A stretch of DNA of 64,000 nucleotides from the NCBI GenBank assembly GCA_024691425.1, contig JAILNQ010000123.1:124001-188000 (forward strand), in the 5' to 3' direction. The DNA is from Lachnospiraceae bacterium. Lineage in GTDB: Bacteria > Bacillota > Clostridia > Lachnospirales > Lachnospiraceae. The translations under genes were made by a program, and so were the position numbers. The notes beneath the pieces are model-generated. The model had not been told where the DNA came from. It saw only the letters and a list, made by a program, of their open reading frames with translations, and made no database searches. Of this stretch, positions 48,594 to 59,914 are shown in pieces. Numbering within the stretch: the stretch's first letter is position 1; each line of letters starts with the position of its first letter.

Positions 48594-49484
48594 TTATCTG
48601 TCATTCATCCCGAGCACACGGTTCATATAATTCATGACCTTCTTCTTGTCAGCGCTCCACTCGGGTGCAATGAGTATCTTCTTGTCTCCGTCTCCCGTAA
48701 GCCTGTGTATGACTATATCTTCCGGCAGAACATCCAGGCATTTTTTCACGATATCCGCGTACTGCTGAAGCGAAAGACATTCAAACTTTCCCGCTGCGTA
48801 TTCATCCGCAAGATCCGTGCCGGCAAGCACATGGAGCAGCTGCAGCTTTATGCCCGATACGCCGCTTTTACCGACATATCTTGCAGTCTCCAGCATATCC
48901 TCTTCAGTCTCGCCCGGAAGACCTAGTATGACATGAACGATAGTCTCTATGCCTCTTCCGGAGAGCTTTTCCACCGCTCCATCATATGTTTTCAGCCGAT
49001 ATCCGCGGCGTATGTATGAAGCGGTCCGCTCGTGCACAGTCTGAAGCCCGAGCTCAACCCAGACAGGCTTTATCTCGTTCATCTCAGTCAAAAGATCCAG
49101 AACGTCATCGCCGAGACAGTCCGGCCTTGTGGCAACGGACAGCACCTCTACGCCCGGATACCCGATCGCCTGAGTGTACAGCTCTCTGAGTCTTTCCGCC
49201 GGTGCATACGTATTAGTGAACGCCTGGAAGTATGCGATGTATCCGCAGTCCTGCTTCGGAAGCTTGGATTCTATCCTTTTCTTTCCTTCGTCTAGCTGCT
49301 CTCTTACGGAAGCATCTGCATCACCTGCAAAATCACCGGATCCTCTTCCTGAACAGAAAATGCACCCTCTGTCACCGACGGTACCATCCCTGTTTGGACA
49401 CGAAAATCCGGCATTTATTGCTATCTTATAAAGTTTTTTTCCGTACTTTTGCCTTACGTACTCATTTACGGTCCGCTGCTTCAT
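48594..49484 (-). CDS. TIGR01212-type radical SAM protein
   Basis: CPNRDGTVGDRGCIFCSGRGSGDFAGD, AYFQAFTNTYAPAERLRELY. Confidence 0.92.
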   Translation of the reverse strand: MKQRTVNEYVRQKYGKKLYKIAINAGFSCPNRDGTVGDRGCIFCSGRGSGDFAGDADASVREQLDEGKKRIESKLPKQDCGYIAYFQAFTNTYAPAERLRELYTQAIGYPGVEVLSVATRPDCLGDDVLDLLTEMNEIKPVWVELGLQTVHERTASYIRRGYRLKTYDGAVEKLSGRGIETIVHVILGLPGETEEDMLETARYVGKSGVSGIKLQLLHVLAGTDLADEYAAGKFECLSLQQYADIVKKCLDVLPEDIVIHRLTGDGDKKILIAPEWSADKKKVMNYMNRVLGMNDR

Positions 49485-49493
49485 TGCATGCTT

Positions 49494-49745
49494 TTACCAT
49501 TTCCTGTACGGGCATTTCCCGGTCTTTGCCGCCGCACGAAGTTCCACGTAGCATCCGCAGGCTCCGCATGTTCCCTCGTTCAGATAGTCGCAGCCCCTGC
49601 ATACCTCAAGCCGGGCTTCGTACTCTTCTGACGGAACCTTCATGCTGTCATCAAGCCTGTCGACTGCCGCCCTCACATCTGCAAGGAGCTTTTCGTTATC
49701 GAGCTCGGCAAGCAGGCATTTTCTGCACTTCCTCGGCCCTTCCAT
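49494..49745 (-). CDS. Small cysteine-rich protein (DUF6171-like)
   Basis: CRKCLLAEL...CRGCDYLNEGTCGACGCYVELRAA.KTGKCP. Confidence 0.75.
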   Translation of the reverse strand: MEGPRKCRKCLLAELDNEKLLADVRAAVDRLDDSMKVPSEEYEARLEVCRGCDYLNEGTCGACGCYVELRAAAKTGKCPYRKW

Positions 49746-51251
49746 TTATCTGATGCGAAGAAGCGCCACGCTGTTCTTCGGAAGATTGAACTTGATCTTT
49801 CTTCCGTCTGCCGTATAGTCCGTAAACTTCTTTTCCGTCACGCACTCCGGATCATCGAACGTATTGTGTCCGGACATCTTTCCTGTAAGGATCGATGCCT
49901 CGACTTCTTTAGCTTCCTTCTCTGACAGAACGATCTCAACAGGAGCATCTTCTGAAACTGAAAGATTGCCGACGGTAACGTTTATGCATCCGTCAGAGCT
50001 TACAGAAACGGATTCTGAGAGCATTGCGACTTTCGCTTCGTCGCTTCCGATCTCCTTGTTGCCGTCAATGAAGCTCGCTACAAGATCCGCATCCTGATGA
50101 TGCCTGTACATATGGAATATATGATACGTCGGCGTCTTTATCATCTTCTCTCCCTCGGTGAGTATGACCGACTGGAGAACGTTCACCATCTGAGCTATGC
50201 AGGCAAGTTTGACCCTGTCGCATTTCTTGTTGAATATGTTGAGAGTCACGCATGCTACGAGAGCATCTCTTATCGTGTTCTGCTGATAGAGGAATCCGGG
50301 ATTCGTTCCCGGCTCGACATCGAACCAGCATCCCCATTCATCAACCGACATACCGATCTCTTTCTTCGGGTCGTACTGATCCATGATGGCGAAATGCTTG
50401 TTGAGCAGATCCTCCATCCTTATCGCTTTCTTGAGAGTTGTGTACCACTCGTCCTCGGTAAAGTCAGTCGCGCTGCCTTTATGCTCCCATACTCCGGGAA
50501 CCGTATAATAGTGCAGGCTGAGCTCGTCCATATAACCGTGGTTCTCCGGCTTGTGCGGGCTTGCAAAACACGTTTCGAGCACCTTCTTGGTCCAGTTGAT
50601 ATCCTCTGTATCGGCTCCGCCGCATATCTTCTTGATCGGAGCGCTGTTATCGTAATGCCTTATGTATGTCTGATAACGCCTGTAGAGATTCGCATAGTAT
50701 TCAGGCGTCATGTTTCCGCCGCATCCCCAGTTCTCGTTTCCGACTCCGAAATAGTCTATCTTCCAGGGCTTTTCGCGTCCGTTCGCCTTACGCAGATCAG
50801 CCATCGGAGACACTCCGTCAAAAGTCATGTACTCGACCCATTCGCTCATCTCCTGGACAGTTCCGCTTCCGACGTTTCCGTTGACGTACGTCTTGCATCC
50901 GAGCTGCTCGCAAAGTTCGAAGAACTCGTGAGTACCGAAGCTGTTGTCTTCAACAACTCCGCCCCAGTGAGTGTTTATCATCTTCTTGCGATTCTCCTTA
51001 GGCCCAATGCCATCCTTCCAGTGATATTCATCGGCAAAGCATCCGCCGGGCCAGCGCAGAAGCGGTATCTGCATCTCCTTCAGAGCTTCGACCACATCCT
51101 TCCTCATGCCGTTGACATTCGGAATCTCAGAATCCTCTCCGACATACAGTCCTTCATATATGCACCTTCCGAGATGCTCAGAAAAATGTCCGTAAATCTC
51201 AGGATTGATGTGTCCCCTTTTCTCGTTTTCGTTGATATACAGTTTTGCCAT
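49746..51251 (-). CDS. abfA: Alpha-L-arabinofuranosidase, GH51
   Basis: [71 protein letters not shown]. Confidence 0.95.
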   Translation of the reverse strand: MAKLYINENEKRGHINPEIYGHFSEHLGRCIYEGLYVGEDSEIPNVNGMRKDVVEALKEMQIPLLRWPGGCFADEYHWKDGIGPKENRKKMINTHWGGVVEDNSFGTHEFFELCEQLGCKTYVNGNVGSGTVQEMSEWVEYMTFDGVSPMADLRKANGREKPWKIDYFGVGNENWGCGGNMTPEYYANLYRRYQTYIRHYDNSAPIKKICGGADTEDINWTKKVLETCFASPHKPENHGYMDELSLHYYTVPGVWEHKGSATDFTEDEWYTTLKKAIRMEDLLNKHFAIMDQYDPKKEIGMSVDEWGCWFDVEPGTNPGFLYQQNTIRDALVACVTLNIFNKKCDRVKLACIAQMVNVLQSVILTEGEKMIKTPTYHIFHMYRHHQDADLVASFIDGNKEIGSDEAKVAMLSESVSVSSDGCINVTVGNLSVSEDAPVEIVLSEKEAKEVEASILTGKMSGHNTFDDPECVTEKKFTDYTADGRKIKFNLPKNSVALLRIR

Positions 51252-51369
51252 AAAGCCTCCTTAGATTTCAAACATCAAAATGATCCGACCACAAAAGTTC
51301 TACCGTATCATCACTATTGTAAATGTCCGCATATTCATTATCAAGCAGCTGATCCAATATATCGTAATT

Positions 51370-52215
51370 TCAGAGCATAAGGCTGTCGGCCCCGCCTCCT
51401 GTGCCTCCTGCTTCCTTTATCAGGAACGACCGCGCGTACACATCCTTTGCCGGAACTGCGCTTATCATCTCGCTGAGCATCTGCCTGTCGGGTTTTACTG
51501 TATCAAGATATATCCTCAGATATGGCAGAATGTTCTCATCCTCTTCAAATATCGAATAGAACGCCGCACCTGATGCCTCGCCGAACCTGTTCGCGATCAG
51601 ATGGTTTTTTATGGCATTTTCCGTGCTTTCTGTAAGGAATGTGCTGTTTGACAGCCGGATATAGCAGAGACTGCATTTTCTGAATTCCTCTTTCTGGACA
51701 TAATCTCCCGTCTCTCCCGGAAGCTCTCCGTCCACCGAACCTATCCCGTCATAGGATATATCCTCTTCCCCGCACAGTGCCGCGCTCATCCGCACCTCGG
51801 AATCATCGCTTGCAAGCACCGACTGAAAAACTATGTCCCACTTTTCATACCAGCTCTTCTGCCCGACATCATCGCTCCTAAGAAGATGATCGTACGGAAG
51901 CTTATTCGCGCACAGGGCATGAAGCCTTGCAGTTACGCTGTCGCTGTCCGCAAACTCTATAAGCTTCAGGTTTTCGCAGCCCGCGAAAACATCCCTTCCG
52001 AAAAGACCCGGGCGGAAAGGCCCTGCAAACTTTACCGCCCGCAGATTCGAGCATTTTGCAAAAGCCCAGTCGCCGATACGCTCTATTGACCGCGGTAGCA
52101 TGACCTGTCTTATCTGCTTTGATGACAGAAACGCTTTGCTGTCGATACTTGTGAGCTCTCTTTTGGAAAGATCCAGTATTCCGTCTATTATTTCATATCC
52201 GTTAACATTCATCAC
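51370..52215 (-). CDS. Leucine-rich-repeat (BspA-like) protein
   Basis: ELTSIDSKAFLSSKQIRQVMLPRSIERIGDWAFAKCSNLRAVKF; start overlaps the MoxR stop. Confidence 0.65.
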   Translation of the reverse strand: MMNVNGYEIIDGILDLSKRELTSIDSKAFLSSKQIRQVMLPRSIERIGDWAFAKCSNLRAVKFAGPFRPGLFGRDVFAGCENLKLIEFADSDSVTARLHALCANKLPYDHLLRSDDVGQKSWYEKWDIVFQSVLASDDSEVRMSAALCGEEDISYDGIGSVDGELPGETGDYVQKEEFRKCSLCYIRLSNSTFLTESTENAIKNHLIANRFGEASGAAFYSIFEEDENILPYLRIYLDTVKPDRQMLSEMISAVPAKDVYARSFLIKEAGGTGGGADSLML

Positions 52216-53693
52216 AGTTCTTCAAGCGCCATTATCTCTTTTCTGAGCTCCTCTGCCCTGTCACCGACTCGCAGGACGCTGCTGTGTTTTTCATAAGCTT
52301 CCGACCTGAATTCCGAAAGGAACGATGACGCATCGGGATTGAGTGTAAGCTCGGTGACCAGTACCAGCATTTCATTGCTTTTGGCGCCGAAAATCTTCTC
52401 CATTCCGTCAAAAAGACATTCCGTCCTAGCAAGCACTCTGTCGGATTCAGACCGGAGCGCAGCAACTTTCCTGTTGTAGAGGTCTTTTATCGAACCGCCG
52501 CCTTCCATCAGCTCCTTAGCTTCTTTATAGAACCTGACTATTCTCTTATTATGCCTTTTCTCTGCGTCTGAGAGTGCTCCGGCTCTCGTTTTTTTGGAAA
52601 TGACTGTTTTGGCCGCATCTGCTAAGGCATCTGTTTTCTTCAGCGCTTCCTCCCCGTCAGAGCCTGCAACGGAGCTTACTCCGGGCCGGATCTGAACGAG
52701 CATCCTGTGGTCCTCGAGAACATCCCTCATTTCCGAGATTATCATGTCCGCAAGCAGTCCTGTAAGAGCGAGCCGTTCATCCACGGGCGCTGAAGATGCG
52801 GCCTTGACCGTATTATCAGAAAGCCTTCCGGAGAAAATCGCTTCCGCGTCATACTGCTTTTTGTATTTGTTATAAAGATCATAGTAGGCCGCAAACTCCT
52901 TGATCGTCTTCTCGTCAGTGATGTACTGGCAGATCAGGTTCTCATTCACGGTCTTTTTATCTTCTTCGTAAAGGCTTATGATGTCAGAAAGATCTTCCCA
53001 TCCTCTTGCCGTCACGTACGTTTTTCCGTACGCCGTCGTCTCCGCCTTGTAGAAGCTGTCCTTGTTGCTCTCTAAAAATCCCATTACTGCCCCGTGAAGC
53101 TGCTTTGCCGAAGCATACGCCTTCCATGCGGGGTAATCCGCCTCGACCGGTATGACTTTCATCCTGTCGAGCGTAACAACATCGAATTCCCTGACAGCCC
53201 TGTTGTATTCCGGAGGATTGCCGGCGGTCACTATCACCCATCCCGCAGGGACCGCATGCTTACCGAAAACCTTGTACTGAAGGAACTGCAGCATCGAAGG
53301 ATAAAGCGTCTCCGACACACAGTTTATCTCGTCGAGAAACAGTATTCCTTCATTGATCCCCGACTCCTCCATCGTGTCATATACGCTCGCGATGATCTCG
53401 CTCATGGTGTATTCCGATATCTTAACGCTCACATCCCCGTAGGTGCGTTCTTTGATGAACGGCAGTCCGAGCGCCGACTGTCTTGTGTGGTGCGTCATCG
53501 AATAGCTCACGAGCGCAATGGAAAGTTCGCTCGCGATCTGGCTCATAATGGCCGTCTTGCCTATTCCGGGCGCTCCTATAAGGAATATCGGGCGCTGCTT
53601 CTCGATGGGGATCCTGTAATCGCCGAATTCATCCTTCTTCAGATATGCGCTTACCGTGTCTTTGATATAGTTCTTTGCTTCCCTGATGTTCAT
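52212..53693 (-). CDS. MoxR-type AAA+ ATPase
   Basis: FLIGAPGIGKTAIMSQIA Walker A, ILFLDEINCVSETLYPSMLQFLQ Walker B. Confidence 0.9.
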   Translation of the reverse strand: MNIREAKNYIKDTVSAYLKKDEFGDYRIPIEKQRPIFLIGAPGIGKTAIMSQIASELSIALVSYSMTHHTRQSALGLPFIKERTYGDVSVKISEYTMSEIIASVYDTMEESGINEGILFLDEINCVSETLYPSMLQFLQYKVFGKHAVPAGWVIVTAGNPPEYNRAVREFDVVTLDRMKVIPVEADYPAWKAYASAKQLHGAVMGFLESNKDSFYKAETTAYGKTYVTARGWEDLSDIISLYEEDKKTVNENLICQYITDEKTIKEFAAYYDLYNKYKKQYDAEAIFSGRLSDNTVKAASSAPVDERLALTGLLADMIISEMRDVLEDHRMLVQIRPGVSSVAGSDGEEALKKTDALADAAKTVISKKTRAGALSDAEKRHNKRIVRFYKEAKELMEGGGSIKDLYNRKVAALRSESDRVLARTECLFDGMEKIFGAKSNEMLVLVTELTLNPDASSFLSEFRSEAYEKHSSVLRVGDRAEELRKEIMALEEL

Positions 53694-53713
53694 CCTTTAC
53701 CCTCTTTATGAAT

Positions 53714-54994
53714 CTACAGAACAACCTTTATCGCCCATCCGGGCACCGGAGGCCTGAAATCATCCTCCCTGTCAAATACGAACATGCAGTCGTATCCCGG
53801 CGGATTTTCCGGATATATGCCGTATCCGTCGGTAAAATATATGAGTCCCTTAAGGTCCGTCATCTCGCGTTTTGCAAGCATATTTCCCACATGCTCGAAC
53901 ACCGGGCGAAAATCAGTCGCTCCGAATCCCTTCACCTGCAGATTGTCTGCGATAGCACTCAGCATGTTCCTGTCAGTTATAACAATATCGCTCGTAATAT
54001 CGCTGTCGCACTGGATTATGTGCACGTTCATCTTTTCGGAAAATGATACGGACTCGGCAAGCAGATCGTATGTCCTTGCGAGAAATCCCTCCACGAGCTT
54101 TCCTTTGACTGACGCAGACGTATCGACCGCTATGACGAACTCCTTGATCTTCTTTTCTTCCGTGTATTCGAGCGGCTCGATGAGCGGCATGTCGCCATTC
54201 ATCTCAAGTCCGTACATATATGGGATGTAGTCGAACTCATCCGGGCTGACCTTTATCTCTTCCGACATTACGGCGAATCTTCGCACGATATCGTCAAAAT
54301 CATATTTCTTGCGGGTTCCCTCATTGAGATTCATAAGGATCGTCTCCCCGCCTTTTACGTCCTTCGAAAATGATTTCAGCTCCGCGGCAACCCGTCTTGC
54401 GATCTTCTCCCAGTCCTCAGCGGATATCGTGATCTCATCGCTATTAGCATCTGCATCTTCATAGTAATGCATGTCCATGGAAAAAAGCCTTGCGTATTCT
54501 TTCGCAGAATCCGAAGAGATCCCTCCGACCATGAACTCCCTGTACAGGCCCTCCGCAGTCAGTCTCGGAACCCACTTTATAAGCTTTGACAGAACGGCAG
54601 AAATGTCCGTATCCTCTTTTCGCGAAAATCCGCTGGACATTGACATTACTGCATTTTCGGCAGCTATGTCACAGGCGATGTCCCAGTTTTTTCTGTCAGC
54701 GATATCATCTCTTGAGAAATGCATGAAGATGTTATGAAAGATCACATGCAGCAGAAGCCTTACCGCAAAGCCGGCATCATCCCTGTAATCGGCAAGCAGT
54801 TTCGCAGGATTGTACCTAAGGCTTCCAACAGAACTCACATAGCCGTTAAGGCCTTCGTCAGCCGCAAGCCTTATCGCCGCAAGCGGCCTGTCGAAAAACC
54901 GGTACTTCACAACGATCGAATCTCTCGCAAGGGCAAATACTTTTTCAGCAAGTTCAGGTATTCTTTTGTCGCTGTCACTGCTTTTCAAATTCAT
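53714..54994 (-). CDS. VWA-like metallopeptidase-type protein (DUF2201-like) with MIDAS motif
   Basis: FVIAVDTSASVKGKLVEGFL (DxSxS); partner of the adjacent MoxR. Confidence 0.85.
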   Translation of the reverse strand: MNLKSSDSDKRIPELAEKVFALARDSIVVKYRFFDRPLAAIRLAADEGLNGYVSSVGSLRYNPAKLLADYRDDAGFAVRLLLHVIFHNIFMHFSRDDIADRKNWDIACDIAAENAVMSMSSGFSRKEDTDISAVLSKLIKWVPRLTAEGLYREFMVGGISSDSAKEYARLFSMDMHYYEDADANSDEITISAEDWEKIARRVAAELKSFSKDVKGGETILMNLNEGTRKKYDFDDIVRRFAVMSEEIKVSPDEFDYIPYMYGLEMNGDMPLIEPLEYTEEKKIKEFVIAVDTSASVKGKLVEGFLARTYDLLAESVSFSEKMNVHIIQCDSDITSDIVITDRNMLSAIADNLQVKGFGATDFRPVFEHVGNMLAKREMTDLKGLIYFTDGYGIYPENPPGYDCMFVFDREDDFRPPVPGWAIKVVL

Positions 54995-55751
54995 ATCCGA
55001 CGAGAGTCAGTCCGTTCGCGGGTGCCGTATTTCCTGCCCGGGTCCTGTCTGCTGAAGCAATGATCTCCGGAATGTCGGAAGGCAGTATCTTCCCCGTACC
55101 GACATCTATCAGCGTCCCTGCGATTATTCTGACCATATTATATAAAAAACCGTTCCCAGTTACGTATATATCTATCTTTTTGTAGAATTCCCTTGTCAGG
55201 TCATGCATTACCTCGCCGGAATTCTCAAGGCGCATTTCATATATAGTCCTGACCGTAGAGTCAACATCCGCCGAAGCGCTGCAGAATCCTGCAAAATCGT
55301 GCTCGCCGACAAAATACGCGGCCGCGGTTTTCATCGCCTCGATATCGAGCGGATAGTGGACCCAGTGCGCATATCTGCTTATGAGCGGCATCGGGAACTT
55401 ATCGTGCCAGATGCTGTACCTGTAGGTCTTGCGGCAGTTCACCTTTCTAGGATGAAACCTCGCATCAGTCTCTTCCGACCTTCTGACAACTATGTCATCG
55501 GGAAGGCTCTGATTTATTGCATAGGAAAACTTTTCTCCCGGAATGTTCGAAGATGTGTCAAAAACTGCAACGGCTCCTTCGGCATGAACGCCCGCGTCGG
55601 TCCTCGATGCGCCGATCACCTTTATTTCCTCGTTAAGAAGCCTTGAAAGCTCTCTGTTCAGAATGCCTTCAATGGTCGGGGCGTCCGGCTGGATCTGCCA
55701 TCCGCAGTAGTCAGTCCCGTCATATGCGATTTCAAGCAGGATTCTTCTCAT
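54975..55751 (-). CDS. truA: tRNA pseudouridine(38-40) synthase
   Basis: IAYDGTDYCGWQIQP, GASRTDAGVHAEGAVAVFD; start refined to MRRILLEI. Confidence 0.96.
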   Translation of the reverse strand: MRRILLEIAYDGTDYCGWQIQPDAPTIEGILNRELSRLLNEEIKVIGASRTDAGVHAEGAVAVFDTSSNIPGEKFSYAINQSLPDDIVVRRSEETDARFHPRKVNCRKTYRYSIWHDKFPMPLISRYAHWVHYPLDIEAMKTAAAYFVGEHDFAGFCSASADVDSTVRTIYEMRLENSGEVMHDLTREFYKKIDIYVTGNGFLYNMVRIIAGTLIDVGTGKILPSDIPEIIASADRTRAGNTAPANGLTLVGYEFEKQ

Positions 55752-55825
55752 GTTATCCCTCATCTTCCAAAGCACCATCTGGCGGATAAATGCCCATCAG
55801 CCTTACAGGGGAAATGACTTAATAT

Positions 55826-56626
55826 TCAGAATAAAATACCTACGGCTATGATCGCGGCAAGATACACTATCAGAACAGAATACGCGGCATAATCACGTCC
55901 GGTATAGCGAAGAGGCCTCATTTTCGTGCGTCCCTCGCCACCGCGGTAGCAACGTGATTCCATCGCTATCGCAAGATCGTTCGCGCGCCGGAATGCAGAC
56001 ACGAACAATGGCACAAGAATCGGAACGAGCGCCTTTGCACGCCTTATGATGTTTCCGCTCTCAAAATCCGCTCCTCTCGCCTGCTGCGCCTTTATTATCT
56101 TATCCGTTTCCTCGAGCAGCACAGGGATGAACGTCAGGGCGATCGACATCATCATCGCGATCTCATGCACCGGAATGCGGAAAAACTTAAGCCATCCGAG
56201 TCCCTTTTCAAGCCCGTCCGTGAGGTTCGACGGTGTCGTGGTCAGAGTCATCACAGATGATCCGACTATAAGATATACGAGCCGCAGCACCATGAATGCG
56301 GCTACTCTGAGTCCTTCTATCGTGATCGTGATCTTCCAGAATGAAACAAGTTCCCTCCCGGGTGTCAGAAAGATATTCAGGACGGCAGTGAATATGAGCA
56401 GTATGAATATCGCTTTGAGGCCGCGCAGCATGAAGCTTACCGGCACATGCGAAAGCACTATGACAGTAACGAGAAAGACAGTTGCCACCGCATATCCCGC
56501 AAAACTCTGGAAAAGAAAAAGAGAAATGACATAAAGAAGCGTACCGCTCAGCTTGACTCTTGGGTCAAGGCGGTGCAGCACTGATTCTGCGGGATAATAT
56601 TGTCCGAGTGTAATGTCTCTTATCAT
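55826..56626 (-). CDS. ecfT: Energy-coupling factor transmembrane protein EcfT
   Basis: LDPRVKLSGTLLYVI, AQQARGADFESGNIIRRAKALVPILVPLFVSAFRRANDLAIAMESRCY. Confidence 0.95.
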   Translation of the reverse strand: MIRDITLGQYYPAESVLHRLDPRVKLSGTLLYVISLFLFQSFAGYAVATVFLVTVIVLSHVPVSFMLRGLKAIFILLIFTAVLNIFLTPGRELVSFWKITITIEGLRVAAFMVLRLVYLIVGSSVMTLTTTPSNLTDGLEKGLGWLKFFRIPVHEIAMMMSIALTFIPVLLEETDKIIKAQQARGADFESGNIIRRAKALVPILVPLFVSAFRRANDLAIAMESRCYRGGEGRTKMRPLRYTGRDYAAYSVLIVYLAAIIAVGILF

Positions 56627-57481
56627 TCAGAAACGGCTCCTGAGCGCTCTTATTATCTCATTCTTTGCTTCTTCGACGGTAATGAGGTCAGTTCTTACAG
56701 GAAGTCCCATGCCCTTTAAGTCCGACAGCACTGCGGCAGCTTCAGGCACTGCAAGTCCCATTGCCTCAAGCTCCTTTCTGTTCATGAACACTTCCCTTGT
56801 CGGGCCGTCCATAACGAGCTGTCCGTTATGCATCACGAGCAGCCGGTCCACATGCTCCGCCAGGTCATCCATTGAATGTGAGATCAGAACAACAGTGATT
56901 CCGAGACTGTCGTGCAGATCGTCGGCAATTGAAAGTATCTCTTCCCTTCCGTGAGGGTCAAGTCCGGCACATGGCTCATCGAGCACGAGCACCTTCGGTT
57001 TCATCGCGAGAACTCCCGCGATCGCCGCACGGCGCTTCTCTCCGCCCGACAGATCAAAAGGCGAAACGTAGAATCTGTCATCTTCGATACCTACCGCCTT
57101 CAGAGCTTCATATGCACGCAGTTCGACCTCCTGTCTTTCAAGACCGAGGTTTTTAGGTCCGAAGCAGACATCTGTGAACACATCTTCCTCGAAAAGCTGA
57201 TGCTCCGGATACTGGAAAACGAGACCAACCTTACCCCTTAGGGCCTTCATGTCATATCCTTCAGACGCTATATCGACTCCGTCAAAATATATTCCGCCCG
57301 AATCCGGCTTCATGAGCCCGTTAAGATGAAGCGCAAGGGTGGATTTTCCCGACCCGGTATGACCTACGAGCCCTATGTACTCGCCGTCCTCTATCGAGAA
57401 ACTCACATCCGAAAGAGCCTTCTTCTCAAAGACTGTGCCGGGATTATATATGTGATCTATGTGATTGACTAAGATCGGCAT
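56627..57481 (-). CDS. ecfA2: ECF transporter ATPase EcfA2
   Basis: [56 protein letters not shown]. Confidence 0.95.
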   Translation of the reverse strand: MPILVNHIDHIYNPGTVFEKKALSDVSFSIEDGEYIGLVGHTGSGKSTLALHLNGLMKPDSGGIYFDGVDIASEGYDMKALRGKVGLVFQYPEHQLFEEDVFTDVCFGPKNLGLERQEVELRAYEALKAVGIEDDRFYVSPFDLSGGEKRRAAIAGVLAMKPKVLVLDEPCAGLDPHGREEILSIADDLHDSLGITVVLISHSMDDLAEHVDRLLVMHNGQLVMDGPTREVFMNRKELEAMGLAVPEAAAVLSDLKGMGLPVRTDLITVEEAKNEIIRALRSRF

Positions 57482-58317
57482 ATCGCTTCGCAGAGCTCCT
57501 TTTTGGTCAGTATGCCGTCCGGTATGTTAAGTCCGGCGGTCTTCAGTTCATAGGCAAGCTTTGTTACGACCGGAACAGTAAGGCTGTTCTCTTCAAGTTC
57601 CTCAACCCTCGAAAAAACTTCCCTCGGCGTTCCTTTCATAACTATGTGCCCTTTATTCATCACGTATATCCTGTCGGCATATACGGCTTCTTCCATGTTA
57701 TGGGTAATGAGTATGATAGTGATATTCTCAACATCGTTAAGAGCCCTTATCGCTCTTATGACCTCCTTCCGTCCTTCCGGATCGAGCATTGCCGTAGGCT
57801 CATCGAGCACGATGCACTTTGGATGCATTGCGAGAACGCCTGCAATGGCGATCCTCTGCTTCTGTCCGCCCGATAGTTTTGAAGGGGATGCTTTCCTGTG
57901 TTCGAGCATCTCAACGGTGATAAGACTCTCCTTCACCCTCTCCCTGATCTCCTTAGGATCTACTCCCATATTCTCAGGGGCGAAGGCGACATCCTCTTCA
58001 ACAATGGTCCCTATCATCTGATTTTCGGGATTCTGGAACACCATTCCGACGGTCTTCCTGATGTCCCATATCTTATCTGAATCCGTTGTATCCATTCCGT
58101 CAACATAAAGAACCCCTTCCGTCGGGCGGAGTATGCTGTTCAGATGTTTAGCGAGCGTGGACTTTCCGGACCCGTTAGGCCCGAGAACCGCAACAAAATC
58201 ACCCTGAGCTATTTCCAGGCTGACTTCATCCACCGCGCGGATAAAACCGTCCACATCACCGTTCTTATCGCGCCGCACATATTCAAATACGAGTTTATTA
58301 GCATCAAGCAGATTCAT
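57469..58317 (-). CDS. ecfA1: ECF transporter ATPase EcfA1
   Basis: [56 protein letters not shown]; start refined to MNLLDANK. Confidence 0.95.
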   Translation of the reverse strand: MNLLDANKLVFEYVRRDKNGDVDGFIRAVDEVSLEIAQGDFVAVLGPNGSGKSTLAKHLNSILRPTEGVLYVDGMDTTDSDKIWDIRKTVGMVFQNPENQMIGTIVEEDVAFAPENMGVDPKEIRERVKESLITVEMLEHRKASPSKLSGGQKQRIAIAGVLAMHPKCIVLDEPTAMLDPEGRKEVIRAIRALNDVENITIILITHNMEEAVYADRIYVMNKGHIVMKGTPREVFSRVEELEENSLTVPVVTKLAYELKTAGLNIPDGILTKKELCEAICRS

Positions 58318-58331
58318 GATATCGTTCAGGA

Positions 58332-58362
58332 TAAAAATGGGAGCCGCATATGCGACTCCCAT
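58332..58362 (-). terminator. Rho-independent terminator between rplQ and ecfA1
   Basis: Minus strand ATGGGAGTCGCA-TA-TGCGGCTCCCAT followed by TTTT. Confidence 0.8.
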
Positions 58363-58388
58363 ATGATTTTCCGATCACAGTCCAAAGG

Positions 58389-58925
58389 TCATACAAGTTC
58401 AATAACAACTTCCATAGCAGCATCGCCCTTGCGGGGACCGATCTTGATGATTCTTGTGTAACCGCCGTTACGGTTCGCATACTTCGGTGCAATATCGTCA
58501 AAGAGCATTGCAACAAGATCAACGTTCTTCGTATTGCGCTTTCTTCCGGCCGCAGCTTCAGGTACTTCAACAACGGGATAGAGAACCTTCAGCATCTGTC
58601 TTCTCGCATGAAGCCTTGAAGGAGAATCCTTCTTGATAGACTTCTTTATCGTTTCATACTGAGTGACTTTCTTGCCGTCAACAACTTCCTTGACACGCTT
58701 GCCGTCCTTGTCCTTTAAAGGAATCTTAGCGTCAACTTCAACTGTCTCGTAGTTGTCGCGTTCCCTGACTGCAAGGGCAATGATCTTCTCCGCCTGCTTG
58801 CGGACTTCCTTAGCCCTAGCTTCGGTCGTGGTAATCTTTCCGTGGTATATAAGCTGTGTAACCTGATTTCTGAGTAATGCTTTTCTCTGGCTGGATGTCC
58901 TTCCCAGCTTTCTGTATTTTGCCAT
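58389..58925 (-). CDS. rplQ: Ribosomal protein L17
   Basis: [43 protein letters not shown]. Confidence 0.98.
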   Translation of the reverse strand: MAKYRKLGRTSSQRKALLRNQVTQLIYHGKITTTEARAKEVRKQAEKIIALAVRERDNYETVEVDAKIPLKDKDGKRVKEVVDGKKVTQYETIKKSIKKDSPSRLHARRQMLKVLYPVVEVPEAAAGRKRNTKNVDLVAMLFDDIAPKYANRNGGYTRIIKIGPRKGDAAMEVVIELV

Positions 58926-58926
58926 C

Positions 58927-59886
58927 TTAATCCTCTCCTTCGTTCAGCTGAAGACCTAATTCCTTCAGTTTTGCCAATACTTCTTCCAGTGACTTGCGTC
59001 CCAGGTTACGTACTTTCATCATTTCATCCGGTGTCTTGTTGATAAGTTCAGCAACCGTATTGATGCCTGCACGCTTTAAGCAGTTATAAGAACGGACTGA
59101 CAGCTCGAGCTCGTCGATGTTCATGTCAAGGACCTTTTCCTTGCCCTCAGGTTCCTTATCGATCATGACCGATACTTCGCGGGCGCTCTCTGAAAGGTTG
59201 ATGAACTGAGCAAGATGCTCAGAAAGAACCTTAGCCGCAAGGCTTACTCCCTCATCGGGGCCGAGCGTTCCGTTCGTGTACACGTCAAGCGTAAGCTTGT
59301 CATAGTCTGTAACCTGACCTACACGGGTATTCTGGACTGTCATATTAACACGCTCGATCGGCGTATAAATACTGTCAACTGCGATTACTCCTATAGGAAG
59401 CTCATCGTTCTTATTCTTGTCAGCTCCGACATAGCCACGTCCTTTTGTGATCGTGAGCTCCATGTAGAGCTTGCTGTCTGCACCGCCGTTGAGCGTTGCT
59501 ATCTTTGTCTCGGGATTGAGGATTTCGATATCCTGATCCACTCGTATATCCGCTGCCGTAACAGTTCCTTCTCCTTCAAACTCAAGAACCGCTATCTTGG
59601 GTTCGTTTGACGAGGAGTTGTTACGGATGGCGAGACTCTTGATGTTCATGATGATCTCGGTAACGTCTTCCTTAACGCCGGGTATTGATGAGAATTCATG
59701 CAGAACGCCGTCAATCTTGATCTGGCTTACTGCCGCACCCGGAAGGGATGAAAGCATGATCCGGCGGAGAGAATTGCCAAGCGTAGTACCATAACCTCTC
59801 TCGAGAGGCTCTACAACAAATCTTCCGTATCTCTTATCTTCGGATATTTCTGCAATTTCTATTCTCGGCTTTTCAAAATCGAACAT
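58927..59886 (-). CDS. rpoA: RNA polymerase alpha subunit
   Basis: [29 protein letters not shown]-terminal alpha-CTD. Confidence 0.98.
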   Translation of the reverse strand: MFDFEKPRIEIAEISEDKRYGRFVVEPLERGYGTTLGNSLRRIMLSSLPGAAVSQIKIDGVLHEFSSIPGVKEDVTEIIMNIKSLAIRNNSSSNEPKIAVLEFEGEGTVTAADIRVDQDIEILNPETKIATLNGGADSKLYMELTITKGRGYVGADKNKNDELPIGVIAVDSIYTPIERVNMTVQNTRVGQVTDYDKLTLDVYTNGTLGPDEGVSLAAKVLSEHLAQFINLSESAREVSVMIDKEPEGKEKVLDMNIDELELSVRSYNCLKRAGINTVAELINKTPDEMMKVRNLGRKSLEEVLAKLKELGLQLNEGED

Positions 59887-59914
59887 AAAATATCTCCTCT
59901 CTTTACGATACGAA

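Noticed and set aside
50097-51380. 427-aa plus-strand ORF
   Set aside because: Lies fully antisense to the clearly conserved GH51 gene; no recognizable domain, so a shadow ORF created by codon bias.
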